DNA of 64,000 bases. It comes from Chryseobacterium luteum. GTDB lineage: Bacteria; Bacteroidota; Bacteroidia; Flavobacteriales; Weeksellaceae. A model generated the notes under the pieces. That model was given only the letters and a program-made list of their open reading frames with translations. It searched no databases and had not been told where the DNA came from. The stretch is taken from contig NZ_JPRO01000014.1 in NCBI RefSeq assembly GCF_000737785.1, forward strand, positions 124,001 through 188,000. Direction: 5' to 3'. Below are positions 44,954 to 53,076 of this stretch, in pieces. A program made the translations under genes and the position numbers. Every line of letters starts with the position of its first letter. The stretch's first letter is position 1.

Positions 44954-46356
44954 TGGAGCCGTCACACAGTTCACTTTCAGGAAGAAAAAAACCGAATCTT
45001 TCTATGGCCCAGATCATTAATATGAGCATGGGATTTTTGGGAATCCAGATGGCTTTCGGTTTACAAAACGGAAATGCGAGTAGGATTTTAGCTAATTTCG
45101 GAGCAGATGTGCACGAATTATCATGGTTTTGGCTGGTTGCTCCAATTACAGGTTTGATTGTTCAGCCGATCATTGGTCATATGGGCGACCACACCTGGAG
45201 TCCGCTTGGCAGAAGAAAGCCTTATTTTCTAATTGGTGCAGTTTTGTGCGCGATTGGTTTGGTTATGCTTCCAAATGCAGCTTCTGCAACCCAAATGATG
45301 GCGGCCAATGTGTTATTGTTGGCGGTAATTTTTCTGGCCATGATGGATGCTTCCATCAATGTTGCAATGGAACCTTTCCGTGCTTTGGTGGGAGATATGC
45401 TTCCAAAACATCAGGCAACAATCGGGTTTTCCGTTCAGACTATTTTAATAGGAATCGGGGCAGTTATCGGTTCTGATTTACCGAATTGGTTAACAAAATG
45501 GGGCGTTTCAAACGTTGCTCCAAAAGGCTTTGTGGCAGATAATGTAATTTATGCCTTTTACATCGGCGCGGCGGTTTTAATTTTATCAATTTTATACACA
45601 ATTATCACCACCAAGGAATATTCACCGGAAGAATTTGCCTCGTTTGAAGGCGGAAAACCAATCGTAAAAAATGAATCGAAATTCTCAGATATTTTTAAAG
45701 ATTTTAAAAATGCTCCTTCTCAAATGAAGAAATTGGGAATTGTACAGTTTTTTTCCTGGTTTGCTTTGTTTACGATGTGGGTTTTTACGACAAGTGCTTT
45801 GGCGACTCATCATTTCATGCTTTCGCCTGATGATACACATTCCGCAGAGTTTAATAAAGCTGGAGATTTAACGGGAAGTTTATTCGGAAGCTATAATTTC
45901 TACGCCATTTTCTTTGCTTTTGCTTTGACGCCGATTGCTAAATTTATAGGTAAAAAACAAACGCACGCATTAGCTTTAACTTGTGGCGGATTGGGCTTGA
46001 TTTCAATGTATTTCATTAAAGATATCAACAATCTCTGGATTTCAATGGTCGGCTTGGGTTTTGCCTGGGCAAGCATTTTAGCAATGCCTTATGCGATGCT
46101 AATTGACTCGATTCCGCAAAGGAAAATGGGAGTTTATATGGGGATTTTCAACTTTTTTATTGTCATTCCACAAATTATTAACGGAATTTTCGGCGGTCCG
46201 ATCGTAAGCAATATTTTCGGAAATCAGGCAATGGATTATGTAGTGGTCGGTGGTGTTTGTATGCTGATCGGAGCAGTCGTTACCATGATTTTCATTAAAT
46301 CAGAAGACGAAACACCGAAAGAAATCGAAGAGGAAATTCAGCAGGTACATTTTTAA
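44953..46356 (+). CDS. MFS sugar transporter, SLC45/maltose type
   Basis: A 467-residue, ~12-TM inner-membrane transporter. The loop after TM2 reads GHMGDHTWSPLGRRKPYFLIG, the hallmark of the SLC45/sucrose-maltose symporter group. It lies in the starch locus and overlaps the NTF2-like gene by one base, so maltose or maltodextrin uptake into the cytoplasm is the likely role. Start is the ATG in TAATG; length is normal. Confidence 0.87.
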   Translation: MEPSHSSLSGRKKPNLSMAQIINMSMGFLGIQMAFGLQNGNASRILANFGADVHELSWFWLVAPITGLIVQPIIGHMGDHTWSPLGRRKPYFLIGAVLCAIGLVMLPNAASATQMMAANVLLLAVIFLAMMDASINVAMEPFRALVGDMLPKHQATIGFSVQTILIGIGAVIGSDLPNWLTKWGVSNVAPKGFVADNVIYAFYIGAAVLILSILYTIITTKEYSPEEFASFEGGKPIVKNESKFSDIFKDFKNAPSQMKKLGIVQFFSWFALFTMWVFTTSALATHHFMLSPDDTHSAEFNKAGDLTGSLFGSYNFYAIFFAFALTPIAKFIGKKQTHALALTCGGLGLISMYFIKDINNLWISMVGLGFAWASILAMPYAMLIDSIPQRKMGVYMGIFNFFIVIPQIINGIFGGPIVSNIFGNQAMDYVVVGGVCMLIGAVVTMIFIKSEDETPKEIEEEIQQVHF

Positions 46357-46652
46357 TTTTTAGGAATTAGGGTTTTGATAATACTCAAAATTCCCCTTCT
46401 TGAAGAATTAATAGAATCAATACTAAAAATTCATTAAGATTAACCAAAATTTTTAAACATCAATAGGAGCGGGCTTTAGCCCGCTTTTTCATGAATCCCA
46501 ACGAAGGCTTTAGCCCAAACTCATATATCAAATTTCATATTATTTACGATACCATTTTTCAATATCTATTCACACAATCTATTGAAATTTAATTTTTTAT
46601 TAAGCTCGTCAAAGTTTTAAATCTTTAATTTAGATGGATCAAATTAAGAAAA
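46357..46652. other. Gap with a REP-like hairpin between the starch locus and the GMC gene
   Basis: It holds a perfect hairpin AGCGGGC-TTTAG-type core (AGCGGGCTTTAGCCCGCT, 46468-46485) with a T run, part of the dispersed repeat 46461-46528. It may end the starch operon. No gene is seen in the 296 bp. Confidence 0.6.
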
Positions 46653-48185
46653 ATGTACGATATCATTATAATAGGAAGCGGAGCAGGAGGCGCAACAATG
46701 GCTTATCGGCTGGCAGATACAGGAAAAAAAATCCTTGTCATTGAAAGGGGAGATTTTGTGCCCGTAGAAAAAGAAAACTGGGATTCTGTAGAAGTTTTCG
46801 AGAAAAACAGATATACAACGACAGATTTGTGGCTTGATAAACACAATAAACCTTTTCGTCCCGGAATGCATTACAACGTCGGCGGAAATACCAAATTTTA
46901 CGGAGCCGCTTTATTTCGTTTGAGAGAAGAGGACTTTAAAGAAATACAGCATTATGGCGGAATTTCTCCGGCTTGGCCCATTCAATATCAGGATTTGAAG
47001 GATTATTATCTCGAAGCAGAAAAGCTGTTTCACGTTCATGGTAAAAGAGGCTCAGATCCTACCGAACCTTTTGATTCTGAGCCTTATCCGAATCCGCCCT
47101 TACCGCATGAGCCGAGAATTCAGGAAGTTGTTGATGAATTGATTAATTACGGATGGCATCCGTTTAATTTACCGGTCGGAGTTAATTTTAAACCTCATGA
47201 AACCGCAAATGCACCTTACACATTAGACCGTTTCGATGGTTTTCCCGATGCAGCCGAAAGAAAAGGCGATGCCCATCTTTGTTCATTAACAAAAGCATTG
47301 GAATATCCGAATGTAGAATTAATGGTCAATACAAAAGTGTTGCGATTAAATACAAACGAAGATGGAACCAAGATCACCGATATTGTTGTTGAACAAAATG
47401 GTGAAACAAAAACCCTGACCTCAGATTTGATTGTTCTTTCGGCAGGTGCAATCAATTCTGCTGCACTTCTTTTAGAAAGTGAAAATGATAAATTCCCCAA
47501 TGGACTTGCTAATTCTTCAGATCAGGTCGGGCGAAATTATATGTTTCATCAAAACACCGCATTGGTCGCATTATACACAGAATCCAATCATACAAAATTC
47601 GGAAAAACATTCGGAATTAATGATTTTTACCACGCCAGTAAAGATTATGAATTTCCGCTGGGACACATCCAGATGCTCGGAAAATCGGACGAGCATCAGA
47701 TCAAAGCAGACAGCCCCGTTGCCGCACCCGGTTTTACGTTTGAATTAATGGCACAACACGCCGTAGATTTTTGGCTGACCTCAGAAGATCTCCCTGATCC
47801 TGAAAATAGAGTAACGGTTGAAAACGGACAAATTAAAATCACTTACAGCCCAAATAATGAAAAAGGACATGCATTGTTAAAAGCGGAACTCATTAAAGCC
47901 CTCAAAGCTTCCGGTAAATTTGAAAGCTTTTTATTTAAAGGAATTTATTTCAGCAAAGGAATGGATATCGCGTCACCTGCCCATCAAAACGGAACCACAA
48001 AAATGGGACTTGATCCCAAAACTTCGGTGGTAGATCCCAATTGTAAAGCGCACGATTTAGAAAATCTGTACATTGTCGATGGCGGATTTTTCGTCTCAAG
48101 CGGAGCTGTAAATCCTGCCTTGACAATTATTGCAATGGCTTTAAAGGTGGGAGATCATCTTAAAAATAATGTTCTGAAATCATGA
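46653..48185 (+). CDS. GMC-family FAD-dependent oxidoreductase
   Basis: A 510-residue flavoprotein. The FAD Rossmann motif is IIIGSGAGGATMAYRL (5-20), with the adenine-binding Glu at the end of strand 2 (VIER). GGNTKFYGAALFRLR is the second GMC signature. The catalytic His/Asn pair lies in PAHQNGTTKMG and SGAVNPALTIIAMA near the C terminus. Such enzymes oxidise alcohols or sugars. There is no signal peptide. It overlaps the MFS gene by 4 nt (ATGA), suggesting that the transporter brings in its substrate; the substrate itself is unknown. Confidence 0.87.
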   Translation: MYDIIIIGSGAGGATMAYRLADTGKKILVIERGDFVPVEKENWDSVEVFEKNRYTTTDLWLDKHNKPFRPGMHYNVGGNTKFYGAALFRLREEDFKEIQHYGGISPAWPIQYQDLKDYYLEAEKLFHVHGKRGSDPTEPFDSEPYPNPPLPHEPRIQEVVDELINYGWHPFNLPVGVNFKPHETANAPYTLDRFDGFPDAAERKGDAHLCSLTKALEYPNVELMVNTKVLRLNTNEDGTKITDIVVEQNGETKTLTSDLIVLSAGAINSAALLLESENDKFPNGLANSSDQVGRNYMFHQNTALVALYTESNHTKFGKTFGINDFYHASKDYEFPLGHIQMLGKSDEHQIKADSPVAAPGFTFELMAQHAVDFWLTSEDLPDPENRVTVENGQIKITYSPNNEKGHALLKAELIKALKASGKFESFLFKGIYFSKGMDIASPAHQNGTTKMGLDPKTSVVDPNCKAHDLENLYIVDGGFFVSSGAVNPALTIIAMALKVGDHLKNNVLKS

Positions 48186-49348
48186 ATTCCAGAATAGTTC
48201 AAATCGTCATCATCTTTTTATTAGCTTTCTTTACGGGAGTTAATTTTGTCGTGTTTCCAGCTCTGGGAACGGCTTTCACAGATTCTTCGCTTTTTGGGCT
48301 TTCATCTTCGCAGTTCGGGAATTTATTCATTCCGCAGGTGATTTGTATTATCATTTCGTGTTTAGGAGCTCCTTTTTTGGTGAATAAATTCGGTCCGAAG
48401 ATCATTTTGGTGGCCGGATTATTATTAATGATTACTTCAACAGGAATTTTGTGGATGCTTCAGTTTTTCATGAATGATAAATCGTTGCTGTTTCCGGTTT
48501 TAATGATTCTGGTGGCGTTCACGGGTTCGGGTTTTGGACTGTCAATCACAACTTTAAATCCTTTAGCCGCAAGTTTATTTGAAAATAATAAATCTTCTGC
48601 GATCTTAATATTACAGTTTTTAGTCGGACTGGGAACTTCAACTTCTCCAATGATGATGAATTTAATTGGAAATGTAAAAAACTGGATGTACGTTCCTGTA
48701 AGTATCTTTGTTTTAGTTTCAATAATTTTTGTCCTTTTTTTATTTTTAAAACTGGAAAAAGGAACGTTTTTCGAGCTTCCCAAACACTTTAAAATTCCAT
48801 CCAAGTTGTGGATTTTCTTTATCGCAATCGTTCTGTACGGCTTTATTGAAGGAACTTTCGGAAGTTTTGGAGCGATAATTCTTAAAAATCAAGGATTGGA
48901 TAATAATAAAGCGAGTTTGGGACTGTCATTATTCTGGGGCGGAATAGCTTTAAACCGTCTGCTTTTCGGAATTTTCTCAAAAAATAACGATCTGTCTTAC
49001 CTATTCCTATTCTCACCTTTAATTGTTGCAGGATTGCTCTTACTTTTATTAATCTACCCCAACGTAAGTATCATAATATTAATGATGTTCCTGATCGGAT
49101 TTTTCATGGGAAGTATATTTCCGGGATCTATTGGCTGGGGAACGGTAGAATTTCCAACGTTGTCCGTTTTAGTATCCGGATTTTTGATGGCAGCCAACCA
49201 AATCGGAACAGGAATTATCACTAATGTTTTAGGCAGTTTTTCTAAAGAAACGACAGTTATTTTCCAATTTCTCATCGTATGCATGATCCTCATCTGTGTT
49301 CTGCTTTTCTATTTAAAGAGAAACTCTAAAATAAAAGAAGCCTTTTAA
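48182..49348 (+). CDS. MFS transporter coupled to the GMC oxidoreductase
   Basis: A 388-residue, ~12-TM membrane protein whose ATGA overlap with the GMC gene shows translational coupling. The pattern of two six-helix bundles and the conserved Gly-rich turns fit a sugar-type major facilitator; the substrate is not identifiable. Its C-terminal 22 residues (CMILICVLLFYLKRNSKIKEAF) are repeated, with synonymous DNA changes, in a remnant at 49639-49713. Confidence 0.82.
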   Translation: MNSRIVQIVIIFLLAFFTGVNFVVFPALGTAFTDSSLFGLSSSQFGNLFIPQVICIIISCLGAPFLVNKFGPKIILVAGLLLMITSTGILWMLQFFMNDKSLLFPVLMILVAFTGSGFGLSITTLNPLAASLFENNKSSAILILQFLVGLGTSTSPMMMNLIGNVKNWMYVPVSIFVLVSIIFVLFLFLKLEKGTFFELPKHFKIPSKLWIFFIAIVLYGFIEGTFGSFGAIILKNQGLDNNKASLGLSLFWGGIALNRLLFGIFSKNNDLSYLFLFSPLIVAGLLLLLLIYPNVSIIILMMFLIGFFMGSIFPGSIGWGTVEFPTLSVLVSGFLMAANQIGTGIITNVLGSFSKETTVIFQFLIVCMILICVLLFYLKRNSKIKEAF

Positions 49349-49350
49349 TT

Positions 49351-49638
49351 CAATAGGAGCGGGCTTTACACCATCGTTTTTTAATGACCAGGGAAGCTGT
49401 AGCGTTAAGAAAATAAGTTCTGAGAGCGTTAAGAAAATTCTACTGTTTGAAGCGCGACACAAATCCTGAATCGAAGAACTCATATTGAATTCGCGCAAGT
49501 TTTAGAATTTTTAGTGAACAGAAATTATTTTTAGCGGAAGATTCCAGTCTTGAACTTTTGGTCCTTTTGTTTCAAGACAAAAGGACATATTAAAATTGTC
49601 AATGGCCATTATAAAAATTCACTATTAACAATTCAACC
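49351..49638. repeat. Intergenic debris with a truncated REP-like repeat and an inverted repeat
   Basis: CAATAGGAGCGGGCTTTA (49351-49368) is a broken copy of the dispersed repeat at 42356 and 46461. At about 49560-49588 GTCCTTTTG and CAAAAGGAC flank TTTCAAGA-like sequence, an inverted repeat. No gene is present. Confidence 0.55.
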
Positions 49639-49713
49639 ATCATTTGTATGATTCTCATTTGCGTTTTGCTTTTCTATTTAAAAAGAAACTCTAAAATAAA
49701 AGAGGCTTTTTAA
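49639..49713 (+). pseudogene. Remnant of a second copy of the MFS transporter 3' end
   Basis: The frame reads IICMILICVLLFYLKRNSKI followed by KEAF and a stop. That matches the last residues of the intact transporter ending at 49348. The DNA differs at several third positions (for example ATTCTCATTTGCG versus ATCCTCATCTGTG), so this is an old paralogous end, not a fresh duplication. It has no start and no upstream homology. It is followed immediately by a terminator (49720-49748). Confidence 0.75.
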
Positions 49714-49719
49714 AATAAC

Positions 49720-49748
49720 AAAAGCGGATCAATTCAAATCCGCTTTTA
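49720..49748 (+). terminator. Terminator after the transporter remnant
   Basis: AAAAGCGGAT and ATCCGCTTTT form a 10-bp stem around CAATTCAA, followed by T-rich sequence. It may have been the original end of the GMC/MFS operon. Confidence 0.8.
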
Positions 49749-50201
49749 ATTTACTATAATCAGAAAACTTAATAATCTTAACAACTTAATTTAATCTTGA
49801 AAGACTGGGGTGAAGACCTCGTAAACATATTTTTGGAACTCCGTAAAAGAAGGGAAAGGCACGTAAGGCTTTAGCTAAACCTAAAATTCACGGCTGATCT
49901 GTTGTGCCTTTAGAAAAATAAATCTTGTGTAATGTGTTCTCCCACAGATCTTACAGATATCCACACTTATAAATCTGCACAATCTGCCAAATCAGCGAGA
50001 GATAAAAAACATAGCACAATCAATTTTATCTTCAATAAAATCATAGTACCTTAAAACAGAAGAGCAGGAATAAATTGATGTCTTTGCGTTTAATCAAAAC
50101 AATTATATTTCACTTCAGCCAAAGCCCAAAATCCTTTCTTAACCTACATCAACATTTCCAATACCCTATATCCCTACATTTGTACTATAAATAATCACAG
50201 T
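49749..50201. repeat. Gap with a dispersed AATCTGC/AATCAGCGAGA element
   Basis: CCCACAGATCTTACAGATATCCA (about 49942-49964) and AAATCTGCACAATCTGCCAAATCAGCGAGAGATA (about 49971-50005) resemble elements at 23052 and 31169. The pirin promoter lies at the end. No gene is seen in the 453 bp. Confidence 0.5.
50175..50182 (+). promoter_or_regulatory. Promoter -7 element (TACATTTG) for the pirin gene
   Basis: TACATTTG matches TAnnTTTG and ends 19 nt before the ATG at 50202. No -33 TTG of good quality was found. Confidence 0.5.
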
Positions 50202-50930
50202 ATGAAAACAGTATATCATAAAGCAGATTCAAGAGGCCATGCAGACCACGGCTGGCTAAACAGTTACCACACATTCAGCTTTGCCAATTATCAGAACAAA
50301 GACAGAATGAATTTCGGGGTATTGAGAGTATTGAACGACGATACCGTTTCACAGGGAATGGGATTCGGGACACACCCTCACAGGGATATGGAAATTATAT
50401 CAATTCCTTTGGAAGGAGATTTGGAACACAAAGATTCAATAGGAACCACTGCCGTTATCAAAAAAGGAGAGATCCAGGTAATGAGCGCAGGAACAGGTGT
50501 AATGCACAGCGAATACAATAAAAATAAAGATGAGGCAGTAAAATTTCTGCAGATCTGGGTTTTTCCTAAAGAACAGAACGTTGAACCGCGATACGACCAG
50601 AAAAGCATCAAAGAAGGCGAAAAAATCAACGGGTTCCAGCAGATCTTATCCCCAAACAAAAATGATGACGGAGTTTGGATCCATCAGGATGCCTGGTTCA
50701 ATCTGGCTAACTTCAAGGCAGGAAACGGAAAAAACTATATGCTTAATAAAAAAGACAATGGAGTGTATGCCTTTGTTTTAAAGGGAAGTGCCAAAGTAGG
50801 AGACAGGATATTGAATGAAAGAGACGGATTGGGAATCTGGGATACCCAGAGCTTTAATATTGAAGCAGTAGAAGATGCTGAAATCCTGTTAATGGAAGTG
50901 CCGATGGAACTCCCTGCTTATTTAAAATAA
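50202..50930 (+). CDS. Pirin-family cupin protein (possible quercetinase)
   Basis: A 242-residue double cupin. The N-terminal metal site is in MGFGTHPHRDMEIISIPLEGDLEHKDSIG and the later VMSAGTGVMHSEYNK; His and Glu ligands are visible. Some bacterial pirins cleave quercetin; others act in redox or transcription control. The C-terminal cupin lacks an obvious metal site. It stands alone with a consensus -7 box. Confidence 0.88.
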   Translation: MKTVYHKADSRGHADHGWLNSYHTFSFANYQNKDRMNFGVLRVLNDDTVSQGMGFGTHPHRDMEIISIPLEGDLEHKDSIGTTAVIKKGEIQVMSAGTGVMHSEYNKNKDEAVKFLQIWVFPKEQNVEPRYDQKSIKEGEKINGFQQILSPNKNDDGVWIHQDAWFNLANFKAGNGKNYMLNKKDNGVYAFVLKGSAKVGDRILNERDGLGIWDTQSFNIEAVEDAEILLMEVPMELPAYLK

Positions 50931-51077
50931 CAAATAGAATATATTTTTTGTCATCTTACCGGATGTTGACGCTTCTATGTTCGTAAAAATAACATTAGGT
51001 TATCAAAAAAGCCTTTGCGGTCTTTTTGTTAAAAATAAAGACAAAGAATAATCAATAGATTAAAAAATATACAGTAA

Positions 51078-51629
51078 ATGAAAGTTTTAGCAATAGCGGG
51101 AAGCAATTCTGATGCTTCAATGAACAGACAGTTAGTAGCTTACGCATCATCACTTTTTGAAAATGCAGAAGCGGAGGTGGTAGACTTGAATCCTTTCGAA
51201 ATGCCAATTTATAAGCATGAAAGAGAGCTGGCTGGTGGTATTCCTCAGGAAGCCCACGATTTTGCATCAAAAATTGACGGAGCAAATGTTCTTTTGGTTT
51301 CATTACCTGAGCATAACGGAACATACTCTACAGCATTCAAAAATGTGTTCGACTGGGTATCGAGAATCAAGGACAGAACAGTATGGAATGAAGTGCCCAT
51401 GTTACTCATGTCTACCGCTCCAGGAGCAAGAGGCGGAGCCGGCGTTTTAGAAGCCGCATCGAAGCGTTTCCCTTTCCACGGTGGAAATATTGTAGAAACT
51501 TTTTCACTTCCTTTCTTTAATGACAACTTTGATAAAGCGGTACAGAAGATTTCTAATGAAGAGAAAGACAGTGAATTAAAGGACAAAATCAAAAAGATTG
51601 CAGCCATTGAAACCATCCTTGAAAAATAG
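51078..51629 (+). CDS. NADPH-dependent FMN reductase
   Basis: A 183-residue flavodoxin-like reductase. IAGSNSDASMNRQL (about 5-18) is the FMN phosphate loop, LPEHNGTYSTAFKNVFDWVSR (about 76-96) is the family signature, and STAPGARGG binds the isoalloxazine end. It would reduce FMN, quinones or azo compounds with NADPH. It is followed at once by the promoter of the purM mini-gene. Confidence 0.9.
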   Translation: MKVLAIAGSNSDASMNRQLVAYASSLFENAEAEVVDLNPFEMPIYKHERELAGGIPQEAHDFASKIDGANVLLVSLPEHNGTYSTAFKNVFDWVSRIKDRTVWNEVPMLLMSTAPGARGGAGVLEAASKRFPFHGGNIVETFSLPFFNDNFDKAVQKISNEEKDSELKDKIKKIAAIETILEK

Positions 51630-51631
51630 AA

Positions 51632-51662
51632 TTTGAATATTAATTTAAAATTACTATTTTTG
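51632..51662 (+). promoter_or_regulatory. Promoter of the small transcription unit before purM
   Basis: TTTG at 51632-51635, a 19-nt spacer and TATTTTTG at 51655-51662. This is a full consensus promoter, placed right behind the FMN reductase stop. Confidence 0.7.
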
Positions 51663-51675
51663 CAAAAAGAAAAAG

Positions 51676-51750
51676 ATGAAAATTCAGACCACTTTTAAAG
51701 AATGTTTCTCAGAGAAAGGGAAAACTGTGGGCTCTGAAATTCTGAGATAA
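51676..51750 (+). CDS. 24-residue small ORF in a self-contained transcription unit
   Basis: ATG at 51676 opens 24 codons, beginning MKIQTTFKECF and ending SEILR. An A-rich stretch of the kind used in flavobacterial leaders precedes it. The unit runs from a consensus promoter to a strong terminator, about 130 nt in all. It could encode a small protein, be a leader peptide that controls purM, or be incidental in a small RNA. No relative is recognised. Confidence 0.4.
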   Translation: MKIQTTFKECFSEKGKTVGSEILR

Positions 51751-51757
51751 AATACCG

Positions 51758-51795
51758 GCCGATAATCTACCAAGATTGTCGGCTTTTTTATTTTC
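51758..51795 (+). terminator. Terminator between the small unit and purM
   Basis: GCCGATAATCT and AGATTGTCGGC form an 11-bp stem (one T.G) around the tetraloop ACCA, followed by TTTTTTATTTT. It lies 136 nt before purM, so it either ends the small unit or acts as an attenuator. Confidence 0.85.
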
Positions 51796-51930
51796 TAAAA
51801 TCGATATAAAAAGTAATTATAGAAATAAAATGTATCAATATACCAATGTACCAGTTTTTTGGTTTTCCAAACAAGATGATTGTTGCATTGTTAAACTGAC
51901 TACATTGCTACATTAATAAAATTATTAAGC

Positions 51931-52923
51931 ATGAGCAACACTTACAAATCAGCAGGCGTAGACAAAGAAGAAGGATACAAAACGGTTGACAAGATCAAAA
52001 AAGCAGTAGGCGAAACCCACAACTCAAATGTATTGAACCATTTGGGGAGTTTTGGAGCTTTCTATGAGATCGGAGGATATAAAAATCCTGTGCTGGTTTC
52101 AGGAACAGACGGAGTGGGAACCAAGCTGAAAGTAGCTTTGGATACCAAACAGTACGACTCTATCGGTATCGACTGTTTCGCCATGTGTGCCAATGATATC
52201 CTTTGCCACGGAGCAAAACCGTTATTCTTCCTGGATTATCTGGCTTGCGGAAAACTTGATTCGGAAATCGCTGCGGAGATTGTTCTTGGAATGGTAAAAG
52301 CATGTAAAGACAACAACTGTGCACTGATCGGTGGAGAAACTGCTGAAATGCCGGGAATGTACCAGCCTGGAGATTATGATGTTGCAGGATTCTGTGTAGG
52401 AATCGTAGAAAAGGACCAGATCATTGACGGTTCCGGTATCAAGGCAGGAAATAAAATTATTGCCCTTCCAAGCTCAGGATTCCACTCCAACGGATTCTCA
52501 TTGGTAAGAAAAGTATTTCCGGACTTCCATGAAGAATTTGAAGGAAAACCTTTATATGAAACCCTTTTAGTGCCTACAAGACTTTACTACAAAGACATTC
52601 ATAAAGTGTTGGAAGAAGTAAAAGTTTGTGGTATTGCCCATATTACAGGTGGTGGCCTTTACGAGAATGTTCCTAGGATCATTCCTGAAGGATTATGTGC
52701 TTCCATAGATGCTGCGAAGATTAAAATTCCTGGCGTTATGGTTGAACTGGAAAAAAGAGGCGGTGTACCCCGTGAAGAAATGTTCGGAACTTTCAATATG
52801 GGAGTAGGTATGGTCATTGTTACAGATGCAGACCATGCTGAAAAAGTATTGCATCTTCTGGATGATGCTTACGAAATCGGAGAAATTACAGAAGGAAGCG
52901 AAAAAATAGATTTAAAATTTTAG
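51931..52923 (+). CDS. purM: Phosphoribosylformylglycinamidine cyclo-ligase (AIR synthetase)
   Basis: A 330-residue enzyme that closes the imidazole ring in purine synthesis (FGAM + ATP to AIR). The PurM signatures are SGTDGVGTKLKVA (about 50-62), DCFAMCANDILCHGA, LIGGETAEMPGMYQPGDYD and IALPSSGFHSNGFSLVRK. Length is slightly short of the E. coli enzyme but complete. It begins the rightward purine cluster. The gap to purN holds two palindromic repeats. Confidence 0.97.
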   Translation: MSNTYKSAGVDKEEGYKTVDKIKKAVGETHNSNVLNHLGSFGAFYEIGGYKNPVLVSGTDGVGTKLKVALDTKQYDSIGIDCFAMCANDILCHGAKPLFFLDYLACGKLDSEIAAEIVLGMVKACKDNNCALIGGETAEMPGMYQPGDYDVAGFCVGIVEKDQIIDGSGIKAGNKIIALPSSGFHSNGFSLVRKVFPDFHEEFEGKPLYETLLVPTRLYYKDIHKVLEEVKVCGIAHITGGGLYENVPRIIPEGLCASIDAAKIKIPGVMVELEKRGGVPREEMFGTFNMGVGMVIVTDADHAEKVLHLLDDAYEIGEITEGSEKIDLKF

Positions 52924-52925
52924 GA

Positions 52926-53017
52926 GCTTAATCCCGCTTTCCGCTATATCTTTTTCGTTACGGCCTCCGCTTCGCTCCGGCCTCCACGAAAAAGGATGCC
53001 GCTGCAATCGGGGCTAG
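52926..53017. repeat. Dispersed palindromic element between purM and purN
   Basis: ATCCCGCTTTCCGCTATATC and GGATGCCGCTGCAATCGGGGCTA flank TTTTTCGT...ACGAAAAA arms and a GC-rich CGGCCTCCGC core. From memory, this layout (ATCCCGCT...AATCGGGGCTA) is a common intergenic repeat in flavobacteria. It is followed directly by a second palindrome at 53032-53064. Confidence 0.7.
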
Positions 53018-53031
53018 TTAATAACAGTCAA

Positions 53032-53064
53032 AGCCTTGTCAGGGTTTTAAACCTTGACAAGGCT
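53032..53064. repeat. 33-bp palindrome AGCCTTGTCAGGG...
   Basis: AGCCTTGTCA (53032-53041) pairs with TGACAAGGCT (53055-53064) around GGGTTTTAAACCT. It is a perfect 10-bp arm with a further near-palindromic core. It lies 12 nt before purN. Confidence 0.75.
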
Positions 53065-53076
53065 CACAAAATAAAA

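Noticed and set aside
52996-53076. 27-residue extension of PurN
   Set aside because: It runs through two palindromic repeats and precedes a well-placed ATG at the family's normal start.
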